31,235 nt of DNA from contig JACKBT010000050.1 of the NCBI GenBank assembly GCA_020634415.1, positions 1-31,235 on the forward strand. Reading direction: 5' to 3'. Positions 16,169 through 22,450 of this stretch are shown piece after piece. A model generated the notes under the pieces. The model was not told the origin of the DNA and did no database searches. It saw only the letters and a list, made by a program, of their open reading frames with translations. The stretch's first letter is position 1, and each line of letters opens with the position of its first letter. The DNA is from Ardenticatenaceae bacterium (GTDB lineage: Bacteria > Chloroflexota > Anaerolineae > Promineifilales > Promineifilaceae). Position numbers and translations under genes: made by a program.

Positions 16169-16727
16169 ATGACTGAAGAGATGGCATTGGCTGATGGCAT
16201 GGTGTTGGTGCAGGTGGCACGGGCGGCGTTGGCGCGGTTTGTGCGGGAGAGGTGGTGCTGGAGCCGGATGGGGCGCAGATGCCAACGGCCGTTCAGCAGC
16301 CGGGCGCGACGTTTGCAGACGCTGGCGTATGAGGGGCGGCTGCGGGGCCGTATTGGTAATGTGGTGGAGGAACGGCTGTTAATTGAGGGTGTGATTAAAA
16401 TGACGATTGCCGCTGCATCCCGCGACCCCCGCTTTTGCCTGTAACCCTTCATGAATTAGCGGGATAGCGGTGGAAGTGACGGTGCTAACGCCGCTGCAAC
16501 GTCTGCCTTATGCCGACTATGCCGGTTTGTTAGCGCAGATTCGGCCCGGTGGATGGGGTGATGGTGCAGTGGCCAGCGGCGGGGGTGCTGCTGCTGCCGC
16601 AGGTGTGGGAGCGGTGGAGGATAGCTGATTTCCAAGGCCATCACCCAAAAGGCAGGCATCCCCAGGGCTAAACTGCACGCCCAGCCACCAGGAAGTTGAG
16701 GCGTTTGTGTTTCAGGCCAGCATTTGA
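16169..16727 (+). pseudogene. AMMECR1-domain protein, frameshifted
   Basis: Joining three frames gives an AMMECR1 (AmmeMemoRadiSam system protein A) domain. The pieces are a start MTEEMALADGMVLVQVARAALARFVRE, then VVLEPDGAQMPTAVQQPGA in a second frame, then LAYEGRLRGRIGNVVEERLL and IAAASRDPRF back in the first. The next pieces are LHELAGIAVEVTVLTPLQRLPYADYAGLLAQIRPG, MVQWPAAGVLLLPQVWERW and the C-terminal KAGIP and VEAFVFQAS segments in shifted frames. These match the order and conserved residues (LRGRIG, AAASRDPRF, VEVTVLTP) of the family. At least five single-base shifts are needed, while the residues in between look undamaged. It is either a very recent pseudogene or, more likely, a stretch of sequencing/assembly indels. 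The domain's biochemical role is unclear; in other genomes it accompanies Memo and a radical SAM protein, which are absent here. Confidence 0.75.
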
Positions 16728-16733
16728 GGAGAT

Positions 16734-16785
16734 GGAGATTAGAGACTGGAAACTGACCCAATTCCAGTCTCTAGTTCCAATCTCC
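16734..16785. repeat. Heptamer hairpin overlapping the YjbQ-like stop codon
   Basis: GGAGATT (16734-16740) and AGAGACTGGAA (16741-16751) pair with TTCCAGTCTCT (16762-16772) and AATCTCC (16779-16785). The stop codon of the YjbQ-like frame (minus strand, 16771-16773) lies inside the structure. It separates the convergent AMMECR1-like and YjbQ-like genes. Confidence 0.8.
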
Positions 16786-17243
16786 AGTTCCCTGCAAAGT
16801 CACAATTAAGCGATTGGCCGCTGGCGTGGTCGCGGTGTTCGCCCAGGTAGATGCCTTGCCATGTGCCGAGTCGGAGACGGCCGATGGCTGATGGGCAGGC
16901 TGAGGCTGCTGCCGAGCAACACGGCTTTGATGTGGGCGGGCATATCATCGGGGCCTTCTGTAGGTAGGTAGGGGCATTTTCGGGGACGGTGGTTAAAATG
17001 AGCTTCCATGTCGGGCGCACGGTGGGGTCGGCATTTTCGTTGAGGGCGAGGGAGGCGGATGGTGGAGGATGAAGATGTGGGCCAGACCGATGGCGTAACG
17101 GCTGATTTCGGCACCTGTTGCACAATCTCATCTGTTACCAGATGGAAGCTGCGCGCGCGGGGTTTTAGGCTGATTTCGTTTGATACCAATTCATAATTAT
17201 CTATAGACGCGAAGGGTTGGGCTGTCGAATTGGTCACTTGCAT
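16771..17243 (-). pseudogene. YjbQ/UPF0047 family protein, frameshifted
   Basis: The joined frames read as a nearly perfect YjbQ (UPF0047) protein. The order is EISLKPRARSFHLVTDEIVQQV, then EISRYAIGLAHIFILHH, SLALNENADPTVR, DMEAHFNH, TVPENAP, EGPDDMPAHIKAVLLGSSLSLPI, GRLRLGTWQGIYLGEHRDHA and LIVTLQG. The family hallmark segments (NENADPxV, GPDDMPAHIKA, LGTWQGIYLxEHRD) are intact, but they are spread over all three frames with about six shifts in 400 bases. YjbQ proteins have been reported to have weak thiamine-phosphate synthase activity in Escherichia coli. AAGGA precedes the ATG at 17243. The reading fits a normal gene spoiled by indel errors better than an old pseudogene, because substitutions at conserved sites are missing. 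Confidence 0.8.
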
Positions 17244-17268
17244 GTGGGCCAATCCTTCGGCTTTGCTG

Positions 17269-18135
17269 CTAGGGTTCGGGGATGGCGGCTGGTTCGTTGA
17301 AGCGGGCGAGGTGCCTGCTTGAGGGTGACTGCACCCAGGGCCGTGTTGAACTGAATGTCAATGGTCAACAGGCGCAGGTGCATGTCTTCTTGCCCAATCC
17401 AGATGGTGGCGGTGGCCTGCCCATCTTGGGCCTGTGCCAGAAAATCGTCGTAAGCTGTCGCCGTTGTATAGGGCCTCAACGGCCGTCAGCGGCTCCAGGG
17501 TAAGGCGGATTTCGTAGACGGTATATCGTTCATGGCTGATTCGCCGAATATGAAGGCATTGGTGACGTGGGGCTGAGCCGTAGTTGGCCTGTGTAGGCTT
17601 CCAGGTAGTTGGTGTTGTCGGGCGGCAGTTCTTGCCAGGCGGCCTGGCTGTTGGCGCGCTCACAGTTGACTGCGGCGCTGGACGAATTCAAAGTCGCGCA
17701 CGTTGGGGTCGCCGGTGACGGGGATGGTTTCGCGGTAGGCGTGGCAGAAGGCCAGCGTCGGGTGCCTGGAAGATGCAGCGATATCTTCGCTTTGGTTGAA
17801 GGCGGGGTGTTGATGGTGATGGAGCGTTGGTGGCTGAAGCTGGTGAGGGTGAGCAGGTTGTTTTCGGCGGTGATCAGGAGCTGTAAGGCATCGGGTTGGG
17901 GGAGGGCGGGCGGCTGCCGGGAACGGCCGTTGGCGGGCGGGGTGTGGGTGGGGCGGGGTGACAGGTGTTGCTTGCTCGAACTCGACAGCCTCTGGGGTGA
18001 AGGTGGGGCAGTCCGTTGGCGGGTTGTTCGTTGTCGTTGGGGATGGGCGGTGGAACGGCTGTTACCGCTGGCGCTCCCCGCCACAGCCGATGAGCAGCAA
18101 GCCCAAGGATGAACAGCCAATTATTTTTTTGCATA
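17269..18135 (-). pseudogene. Secreted lipoprotein, frameshifted
   Basis: AAGGAG and ATG at 18135 open a frame MQKNNWLFILGL that, after one shift, continues LLIGCGGE, a standard lipobox with its cysteine. A Pro/Thr-rich linker and FTPEAVEFEQATPVTP follow, then PDALQLLITAENNLLTLTSFSHQRSITINTP, HPTLAFCHAYRETIPVTGDPNVRDFEFVQRR, NSQAAWQELPPDNTNYLEAYTGQLRLSP, YTVYEIRLTLEPLTAVEALYNGD and YDDFLAQAQDGQATATIWIGQEDMHLRLLTIDIQFNTALGAVTLKQ. The last frame ends FNEPAAIPEP-stop at 17269. The pieces form a plausible exported protein of about 285 residues with at least six frame changes. I do not recognise the domain. The preserved order and composition again suggest indels rather than decay. YjbQ-like follows 26 bases later and is probably co-transcribed. 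Confidence 0.65.
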
Positions 18136-18380
18136 CGATCTCCTTTTGTCATAGCCATAGTCGTAATCATTCAGTTCCTCGAGCGAAAAATCTCCCGGAG
18201 GCTTTTTTACGGAGGGTGAACGGTTAGCCATAGCCGCCTAAAGCCATAAGGATACGCGACAAAGGAGATCAAAACTACCCCCCATTCTTGCTAACAATGG
18301 AGGGTAGGTGCGGTCTCTTACCGTGTTCTGAAATGTAATGTTCAAGACGCGGTAAGGATACCGCGCCTACGATTGAAGCC
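18136..18380. repeat. Gap with a 28-bp imperfect palindrome
   Basis: Within this gap, 18305-18332 pairs imperfectly with 18341-18369 around ATGTAATG. The right arm holds GCGGTAAGGATACCGCGCCTA, the inverse of the core of the MITE-like element at 16031-16050 (about 20 identical bases). The palindrome lies next to the 3' end of the DUF2306 gene. No gene or promoter is convincing elsewhere in the gap. Confidence 0.65.
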
Positions 18381-19031
18381 TTAATCAGTCGTTGTGCCAG
18401 CCAGGGCGGGTGAGGGTGCCCGATTTTGTTGGCGGTGGATGAGCCACTCGGCCACCAGCAGGTTGGGAACCCAGGCCAACCAGGCCGACATCTGATAGGC
18501 ACGGGTGAACTCCAGGCCAAGGGCAAAGGCCAGCAGCGGCAGCCAGATACGCAAGGTGACGGCGGCAAAGGTGAGGGCGAAGCTGCGTTTCATCCACCGC
18601 TCGTGCGCTTTAATGTCGCGGACGCGGATGCGCAGGTAGGCCATGGTGCCGGTTATGAGCCAGAGCAGGGCGAGCATACCAAAGCCAATATGGGTGATGA
18701 GGCCGCCATGGGAGAAGGTTGCCATGTACAGCCCGGCCAGGCCGCCGACGAGGATGCCGACGAGGTAGAGCCGCCCTAACCAACGATGCCAGCCCAGGCT
18801 GCGTTTGCGGCGCATCGCGGGCAAAAATTGGAAGGGGCCAATGAGCAGGGCCAAGCTGCCGCCCAAAATGTGGGTCATGAGGGCGGTGCGGTGGGCGATG
18901 TAAATGGTGCGCTGATCGGGGAAGTAGCGGTCAGGATTGCCGGGGGCGTATTGGCCGATGACGAAAATGGTGATGCCGACGGCGAAAAAGGCCATGAGAC
19001 CCCAAAGTATTTTTTTACCAGTTGTGTTCAT
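18381..19031 (-). CDS. DUF2306-type multi-span membrane protein
   Basis: The 216-residue protein has about six or seven hydrophobic helices (starting at 8, 48, 90, 112, 150 and 185). It contains the histidines and pattern of the DUF2306/YozB-like family (IYIAHRTALMTHILGGSLALLIGPFQFLP, GWHRWLGRLYLVGILVGGLAGLYMA, RWMKRSFALTFAAVTLRIWLPLL). Family members are predicted cytochrome-like membrane proteins without a firm function; the conserved histidines could bind haem, but that is unproven. AGGAGAGA upstream of the ATG at 19031 supports the start. The codon use is normal, so the damaged patch ends before this gene. Confidence 0.85.
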   Translation of the reverse strand: MNTTGKKILWGLMAFFAVGITIFVIGQYAPGNPDRYFPDQRTIYIAHRTALMTHILGGSLALLIGPFQFLPAMRRKRSLGWHRWLGRLYLVGILVGGLAGLYMATFSHGGLITHIGFGMLALLWLITGTMAYLRIRVRDIKAHERWMKRSFALTFAAVTLRIWLPLLAFALGLEFTRAYQMSAWLAWVPNLLVAEWLIHRQQNRAPSPALAGTTTD

Positions 19032-19140
19032 CTATGTCTCTCCTATTTTGATTGGTATGAGGATAGGATAGTTGGGGGCTGGTCACAGGCTCAAGTGCGG
19101 GTTGTCACATAGGGGGTCATATGACGGTGTGACGGGGTGT

Positions 19141-19674
19141 TTATGCGGAAAGATCCATTTCCATGAAGAAGTTGAGGGGATGCTGGGTGTCGGTATTGTC
19201 TTCACTGGCGTATAACTTGGTGTTTTGTCCGGGGTAGGTGTCTATTTCGTAGAAGCCGACGGAGGTGTAGAGGTGGTAGGCGGCGGTGAGGAAACGCAGG
19301 CTGTCTAGGCGTAGTTTTTGGTAGCCAATGGTTCGGGCATCGGTGATGAGTTGGTTGAGGAGCAAACGGCCGATTCCCAACCCCCGAAATTCTGGCCGCA
19401 CATACATCCGTTTGAGTTCGGCGACTTCATCATCTAGCTTTTTCAGGCGGCCCACACCAGCGATGGTGCCATGTGACAGGGCGAGGTAGAAACGGCCGTG
19501 TGGCCGCACAAACTTCTCTGTCTCGGCTTTGTCTTCGGCCATCATCCCCGCCACGTTAAGATGGAGTTGATAATCTTGTTGTAAACGGCCGTTTAGCCAG
19601 TCCAGATATTCTCGAATCAACTGCCAGGCTTGGGCCTCATCTTGTTCATTTTCTACTTCACGTAATTGCAACAT
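19141..19674 (-). CDS. GNAT family N-acetyltransferase
   Basis: The protein has 177 residues from the ATG at 19674, which has GGAGG seven bases upstream; an ATG four codons earlier overlaps that site and is less likely. It shows the acetyl-CoA-binding motif A in KRMYVRPEFRGLGIGRLLLNQLI (R/Q-x-x-G-x-G/I pattern), followed by GYQKLRLDSLRFLTAAYHLYTSVGFYEI, the usual motif B with its tyrosine. GNATs transfer an acetyl group to an amine; the substrate here is unknown. A second GNAT domain occurs in the MarR fusion 320 bases upstream. Confidence 0.9.
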   Translation of the reverse strand: MLQLREVENEQDEAQAWQLIREYLDWLNGRLQQDYQLHLNVAGMMAEDKAETEKFVRPHGRFYLALSHGTIAGVGRLKKLDDEVAELKRMYVRPEFRGLGIGRLLLNQLITDARTIGYQKLRLDSLRFLTAAYHLYTSVGFYEIDTYPGQNTKLYASEDNTDTQHPLNFFMEMDLSA

Positions 19675-19744
19675 ATGTACCTCCACAAACGATAGACCCC
19701 AAGGTTTTTACTGTGCCGTATCGGTAACGGCAAGCCCTTTGGGC

Positions 19745-19935
19745 CTAATCTTCAACGCTGCCCACAAGCCAGCAATCACACAGGCCAACCCCCACGCCTA
19801 AAACAGTTAACAGCACGCCAACTGTTTGGGCAAGGTAATGCGCTCCTGGCCGAAAACGGCCGCTAACATCATCGTCAGCAGCGGCGACGTGGCAAAGATG
19901 AGGGCGGCGGCGAGAATGGGGAGGGAGGGGCGCAT
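19745..19935 (-). pseudogene. Fragment of an EamA/DMT-family transporter
   Basis: The minus strand encodes LAAALIFATSPLLTMMLAAVFGQERITLPKQ and, after one frame change, TVGVLLTVLGVGVGL. This matches the end of an EamA repeat of drug/metabolite transporters, in which the helix pair is joined by a GERIT/GQERI-like loop. Only about 60 of the roughly 300 residues remain, and the frame is broken, so it is a remnant. It lies between two acetyltransferase genes on the same strand. Confidence 0.6.
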
Positions 19936-19944
19936 TATTTTACA

Positions 19945-19992
19945 GGGGCAGGGAGCCAGGGGCAGGTTTTCTTACCTGCCACCTGTCCCTTG
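19945..19992. repeat. Imperfect hairpin of GGCAGG-type repeats
   Basis: GGGGCAGG/GGGGCAGGT repeats (19945-19967) face ACCTGCC-ACCTGTCCC-TTGCC (19974-19994). The perfect core is GGCAGGT (19961-19967) with ACCTGCC (19974-19980). The element follows the MarR-GNAT stop codon on the minus strand and resembles the GGCAAGT/GGCAGGT hairpins at 2481 and 21876. Confidence 0.65.
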
Positions 19993-19997
19993 CCACT

Positions 19998-20927
19998 CTA
20001 CAGTTCCAACTCCCACGTTTCCCCCACCAGATCGTGACCAAAGCTGTGGTGGGGTTCGGTGTGAACCAGTTGGAAGCCTTCTTGTTCATAAATATGGCGG
20101 GCAGCCAGGAGATTGCTGTTGGTCCACAGCGTCAGGGTTTGGTAGCCCAACTGCCGCGCATAGCGGATGCACTCTTGCACCAGCCGCTTGCCAATGCCCA
20201 GGCCCCGCGCTTGGGGTTCGACGATTAACAGGCGCAGTTTGGCAATAGTGTCCGCTTTTTGCACGAGGAAGACGGAGCCGACGACTTCGCCATTCATCTC
20301 GGCAATCCAGCAGCGTTCGTGTTTGGGCTTAAACTGCTGGATGAATTCGGCGACGACCTGGGCGACCAGCCCTTCAAAGGTTTCGTCCCAGCCGTACTCT
20401 TGAGCATAGAGCAGGCCGTGCCGATGCACCACCCAGCCCATGTCGCCTGGTTGGGGCGGACGCAAAATGTAGGGGACTTTGTGTTCGGGTTGGCTGCCGA
20501 GCAGTTCGGCGATGGTGTTCATAGCGGTGACGAGGCGGTTTTGGTCTCCGGCGGTGAGGTGGTTGAGGGTGGCTTCGATGTCGCGGGCGGAACGGCCGTT
20601 TAATCTGGCAAACGCCTCCTGCCCCCCATCCGTTAGACTGAGGAGTCGTTGACGGCCGTCTTGCGGCGAAGGCTGCATATCTACCAGATCGCGCTTCTTA
20701 AAGCTGCGGATCATCCGGCTCAAGTATCCAGGGTCTAGCCCCAATTCACTCACCAATTCGGTGGCCGTCACCGTTTCATGCTGAGCCAATTCGTAGATGA
20801 CCCGTGCTTCTGTCAGGGAAAAGGGGCTGTCTAAAAAGCCGTCGGTGAGAACGCCTAGATGTTTGGTGTAAAAGCGGTTGAAGCGGCGCACGGCGGCTAT
20901 TTGTTGGGCCATGATGGTGTCGGGCAT
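19998..20927 (-). CDS. MarR-type regulator fused to GNAT acetyltransferase
   Basis: The 309-residue protein joins two domains. Residues 1-145 form a MarR winged helix (SLTEARVIYELAQHETVTATELVSELGLDPGYLSRMIRSFKKRDLV, with the wing QDGRQRLLSLTDGG). Residues 155-309 form a GNAT domain (LRLLIVEPQARGLGIGKRLVQECIRYARQLGYQTLTLWT and RHIYEQEGFQLVHTE). Such fusions are a known family in which the regulator may also modify a ligand or protein. The ATG at 20927 has GAAGGAAA upstream; a longer frame reaches the promoter and is discarded. A very good promoter lies 35 bases ahead, and autoregulation is plausible. Nothing in the sequence names the ligand. Confidence 0.93.
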   Translation of the reverse strand: MPDTIMAQQIAAVRRFNRFYTKHLGVLTDGFLDSPFSLTEARVIYELAQHETVTATELVSELGLDPGYLSRMIRSFKKRDLVDMQPSPQDGRQRLLSLTDGGQEAFARLNGRSARDIEATLNHLTAGDQNRLVTAMNTIAELLGSQPEHKVPYILRPPQPGDMGWVVHRHGLLYAQEYGWDETFEGLVAQVVAEFIQQFKPKHERCWIAEMNGEVVGSVFLVQKADTIAKLRLLIVEPQARGLGIGKRLVQECIRYARQLGYQTLTLWTNSNLLAARHIYEQEGFQLVHTEPHHSFGHDLVGETWELEL

Positions 20928-20961
20928 AGTGGTTTCCTTCGTCGGGGTGGATTTGTTTGCT

Positions 20962-20990
20962 ATTATCAAGGGGATAGTTGATTTTGTCAA
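20962..20990 (-). promoter_or_regulatory. Sigma-70-type promoter with operator-like repeat for MarR-GNAT
   Basis: On the minus strand, TTGACA (20990-20985) and GATAAT (20967-20962) are 17 bases apart, almost the consensus. The -35 box lies inside the inverted repeat TTGA-CAAAA-TCAA, which would suit binding by the MarR domain it precedes. Confidence 0.75.
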
Positions 20991-21002
20991 TTAATTGCGG
21001 GC

Positions 21003-21031
21003 AAAAAAAGAGAGGCAACGGCCGTTGCCTC
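21003..21031 (-). terminator. Intrinsic terminator built on the iterated palindrome
   Basis: GAGGCAACGGCCGTTGCCTC (21012-21031) is a perfect 20-base palindrome whose centre is the window-wide AACGGCCGTT repeat. On the minus strand it is followed by CTC and seven T. It lies behind the DinB-like gene. Confidence 0.85.
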
Positions 21032-21039
21032 CCAGGGTC

Positions 21040-21067
21040 GTAGGGTCAAGGCACGCCTTGACCCTAC
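21040..21067. repeat. GTAGGG...CCCTAC dispersed palindrome, copy 1
   Basis: GTAGGGTCAAGG (21040-21051) pairs perfectly with CCTTGACCCTAC (21056-21067) around CACG. A copy with only a few compensated base changes lies at 27711-27738. It precedes the terminator on the minus strand. Confidence 0.85.
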
Positions 21068-21072
21068 AGCTT

Positions 21073-21759
21073 TTACCCCAACACCCGATCCTCAATTTCC
21101 CACAGGTGGTCGAGTAAGTGCCAGAGGGAGCGGCGGATGAAGTAGCGCGGCGGCCAGAGTTGGCCGCCACGCGGGCCTTGTTCGGGCAATTCGCCGCGAG
21201 TGGCGGCGGTGAGGGCCTCTAAAATGGCTGACCGCAGCCGCTGGTGTTCGGCCAGCAGGTTGGCCTGGCTGTCCACTTTGTGCTTCCAGGCCAATTTGCG
21301 CAGGTAAGCGGCATCGGCTTGCAGGATGTGATCCACGATTTTGTCGAGATCGCGGCCGCCGCCGCGGGGGCCGGTGCGCAGTTGTTGGCCGGTGGCGGTG
21401 TGAACGGCCGTATCGAACCCCTGCCAACAGGCTTGGAGCAACGGCCGTAACTCGGCCAAATCAGCCTCCGTCAGGGGTTCACTGTCCTGGCTCGGCATCG
21501 CTTCTGGCGCACCAAAATCAGTGGTGGAGCCACCCTCTAGCCGTTCAACAATGGCGAATGCGGACATATCAGGGGGTGGTGTAAAGGAGATGCCGCCTGC
21601 TTGCAGAATGTGAGCGTAACGCTCCCCATAATCTAACAAGGCTTGAACGGCCGTTTCTTCATTACGCCCTACGCGGCACCAACCCGGCCAGGCTACAGCC
21701 CCCGCAAAGGTCTTCTTCTTGCCAATTTCCAGGTAAATCTTGATTGTCTGTTCGCTCAT
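21073..21759 (-). CDS. DinB-like/unknown conserved protein with HicB-like N-terminus
   Basis: The 228-residue protein begins with a short alpha/beta segment (KIYLEIGKKKTFAGAVAWPGWCRVGRNEETAVQALLDYGERYAHIL, about 5-50). This resembles the HicB-type partial RNase H fold. The second half (about 95-228) is a helical bundle with GRDLDKIVDHILQADAAYLRKLAWK and RRSLWHLLDHLWEIEDR, a DinB/YfiT-type layout with histidines that could bind a metal. Proteins of this design occur in Actinobacteria and Chloroflexota, but their function is not known to me. Only a weak ribosome binding site (GGGAAAAA) precedes the ATG at 21759. Confidence 0.8.
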   Translation of the reverse strand: MSEQTIKIYLEIGKKKTFAGAVAWPGWCRVGRNEETAVQALLDYGERYAHILQAGGISFTPPPDMSAFAIVERLEGGSTTDFGAPEAMPSQDSEPLTEADLAELRPLLQACWQGFDTAVHTATGQQLRTGPRGGGRDLDKIVDHILQADAAYLRKLAWKHKVDSQANLLAEHQRLRSAILEALTAATRGELPEQGPRGGQLWPPRYFIRRSLWHLLDHLWEIEDRVLG

Positions 21760-21875
21760 TTAGATTTTTCCCGACCTCATTTAGATGTTGAACTTCTCCG
21801 AAGAAGTTGAAATGATGCTACCGATTTGCCCAAAAGGTGTCAAGCGCGTGCCAATTTTATTCATTGTCCTAAGGC

Positions 21876-21916
21876 AGCGGCAGGTGGCAGGTAAACACAT
21901 CCTGCCGCCTGCCGCT
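21876..21916. repeat. 16-bp hairpin of GGCAGGT heptamers
   Basis: AGCGGCAGGTGGCAGG (21876-21891) pairs with CCTGCCGCCTGCCGCT (21901-21916) with one G-T wobble across a nine-base loop. It lies in the gap between the DinB-like gene and arfB, which are divergent, and so cannot be a terminator for either. Confidence 0.85.
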
Positions 21917-21950
21917 TGCTTTTCCGCCTTATCTGTTTTACTGTTGACGT

Positions 21951-22382
21951 ATGGATGATGAAAATCTGATTTGTATTAATGATGAGGTGGCGATTCCCCT
22001 GGCGGAGTTGAATTTTCGCTTTACGACGAGCAGTGGGCCGGGCGGCCAACATGCCAATCGCTCGGCGACGCGGGCGGTGCTGATGTTTGATGTGGCCCAA
22101 TCCCCCAACCTGGCAGAAGAGGTGCGGGCGCGGCTGCTGATGAAGCTGGCAACACGGCTGGATAAGGAGGGGGTGCTGCAAATTCAGGTGCAGGATTCGC
22201 GCAGTCAGGTGCAGAATCGGGAGTTAGCCATCATTCGGTTTCGGGAGATGTTGGCGGAGGCGTTGAAGGTGCGGAAGCGGCGGCGCAAGACGAAGCCGAG
22301 TAAGGCGGCGCAGGAGGCGCGGCTGGCGGCCAAGAAGAGGCAGGGGGAGCGTAAGCAGGATCGCAGTTGGCGATATGATTAA
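21951..22382 (+). CDS. arfB: Alternative ribosome-rescue factor ArfB (peptidyl-tRNA hydrolase, YaeJ)
   Basis: ArfB frees ribosomes stalled at the 3' end of mRNAs without stop codons by hydrolysing the peptidyl-tRNA. The 143-residue protein has the GGQ catalytic loop in TTSSGPGGQHANRSATRAVL (about 25-44). Its Lys/Arg-rich C-terminal tail (KVRKRRRKTKPSKAAQEARLAAKKRQGERK) enters the mRNA channel in known homologues. The codon-recognition domain of release factors is missing, as expected. No clear ribosome binding site is visible before the ATG at 21951. Confidence 0.94.
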   Translation: MDDENLICINDEVAIPLAELNFRFTTSSGPGGQHANRSATRAVLMFDVAQSPNLAEEVRARLLMKLATRLDKEGVLQIQVQDSRSQVQNRELAIIRFREMLAEALKVRKRRRKTKPSKAAQEARLAAKKRQGERKQDRSWRYD

Positions 22383-22388
22383 GGCAAG

Positions 22389-22426
22389 AAAAAAGCGAGA
22401 GGTGAATTTCACCTCTCGCTTTTTTT
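22389..22426. terminator. Bidirectional terminator between arfB and the GEVED gene
   Basis: GCGAGAGGTG (22395-22404) pairs perfectly with CACCTCTCGC (22410-22419), with six A on the left and seven T on the right. It can stop arfB (plus) and the GEVED gene (minus). Confidence 0.93.
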
Positions 22427-22450
22427 GATGTTAAGGCCAGTGATGGCTGA

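Noticed and set aside
16108..17663. Several separate small minus-strand genes
   Set aside because: They are pieces of the frameshifted YjbQ-like and lipoprotein genes, or shadows of the AMMECR1-like gene, and not independent genes.
18190..18215. CTCCCGGAG followed by six T as a terminator
   Set aside because: The stem is only four or five pairs and no plus-strand gene ends there.
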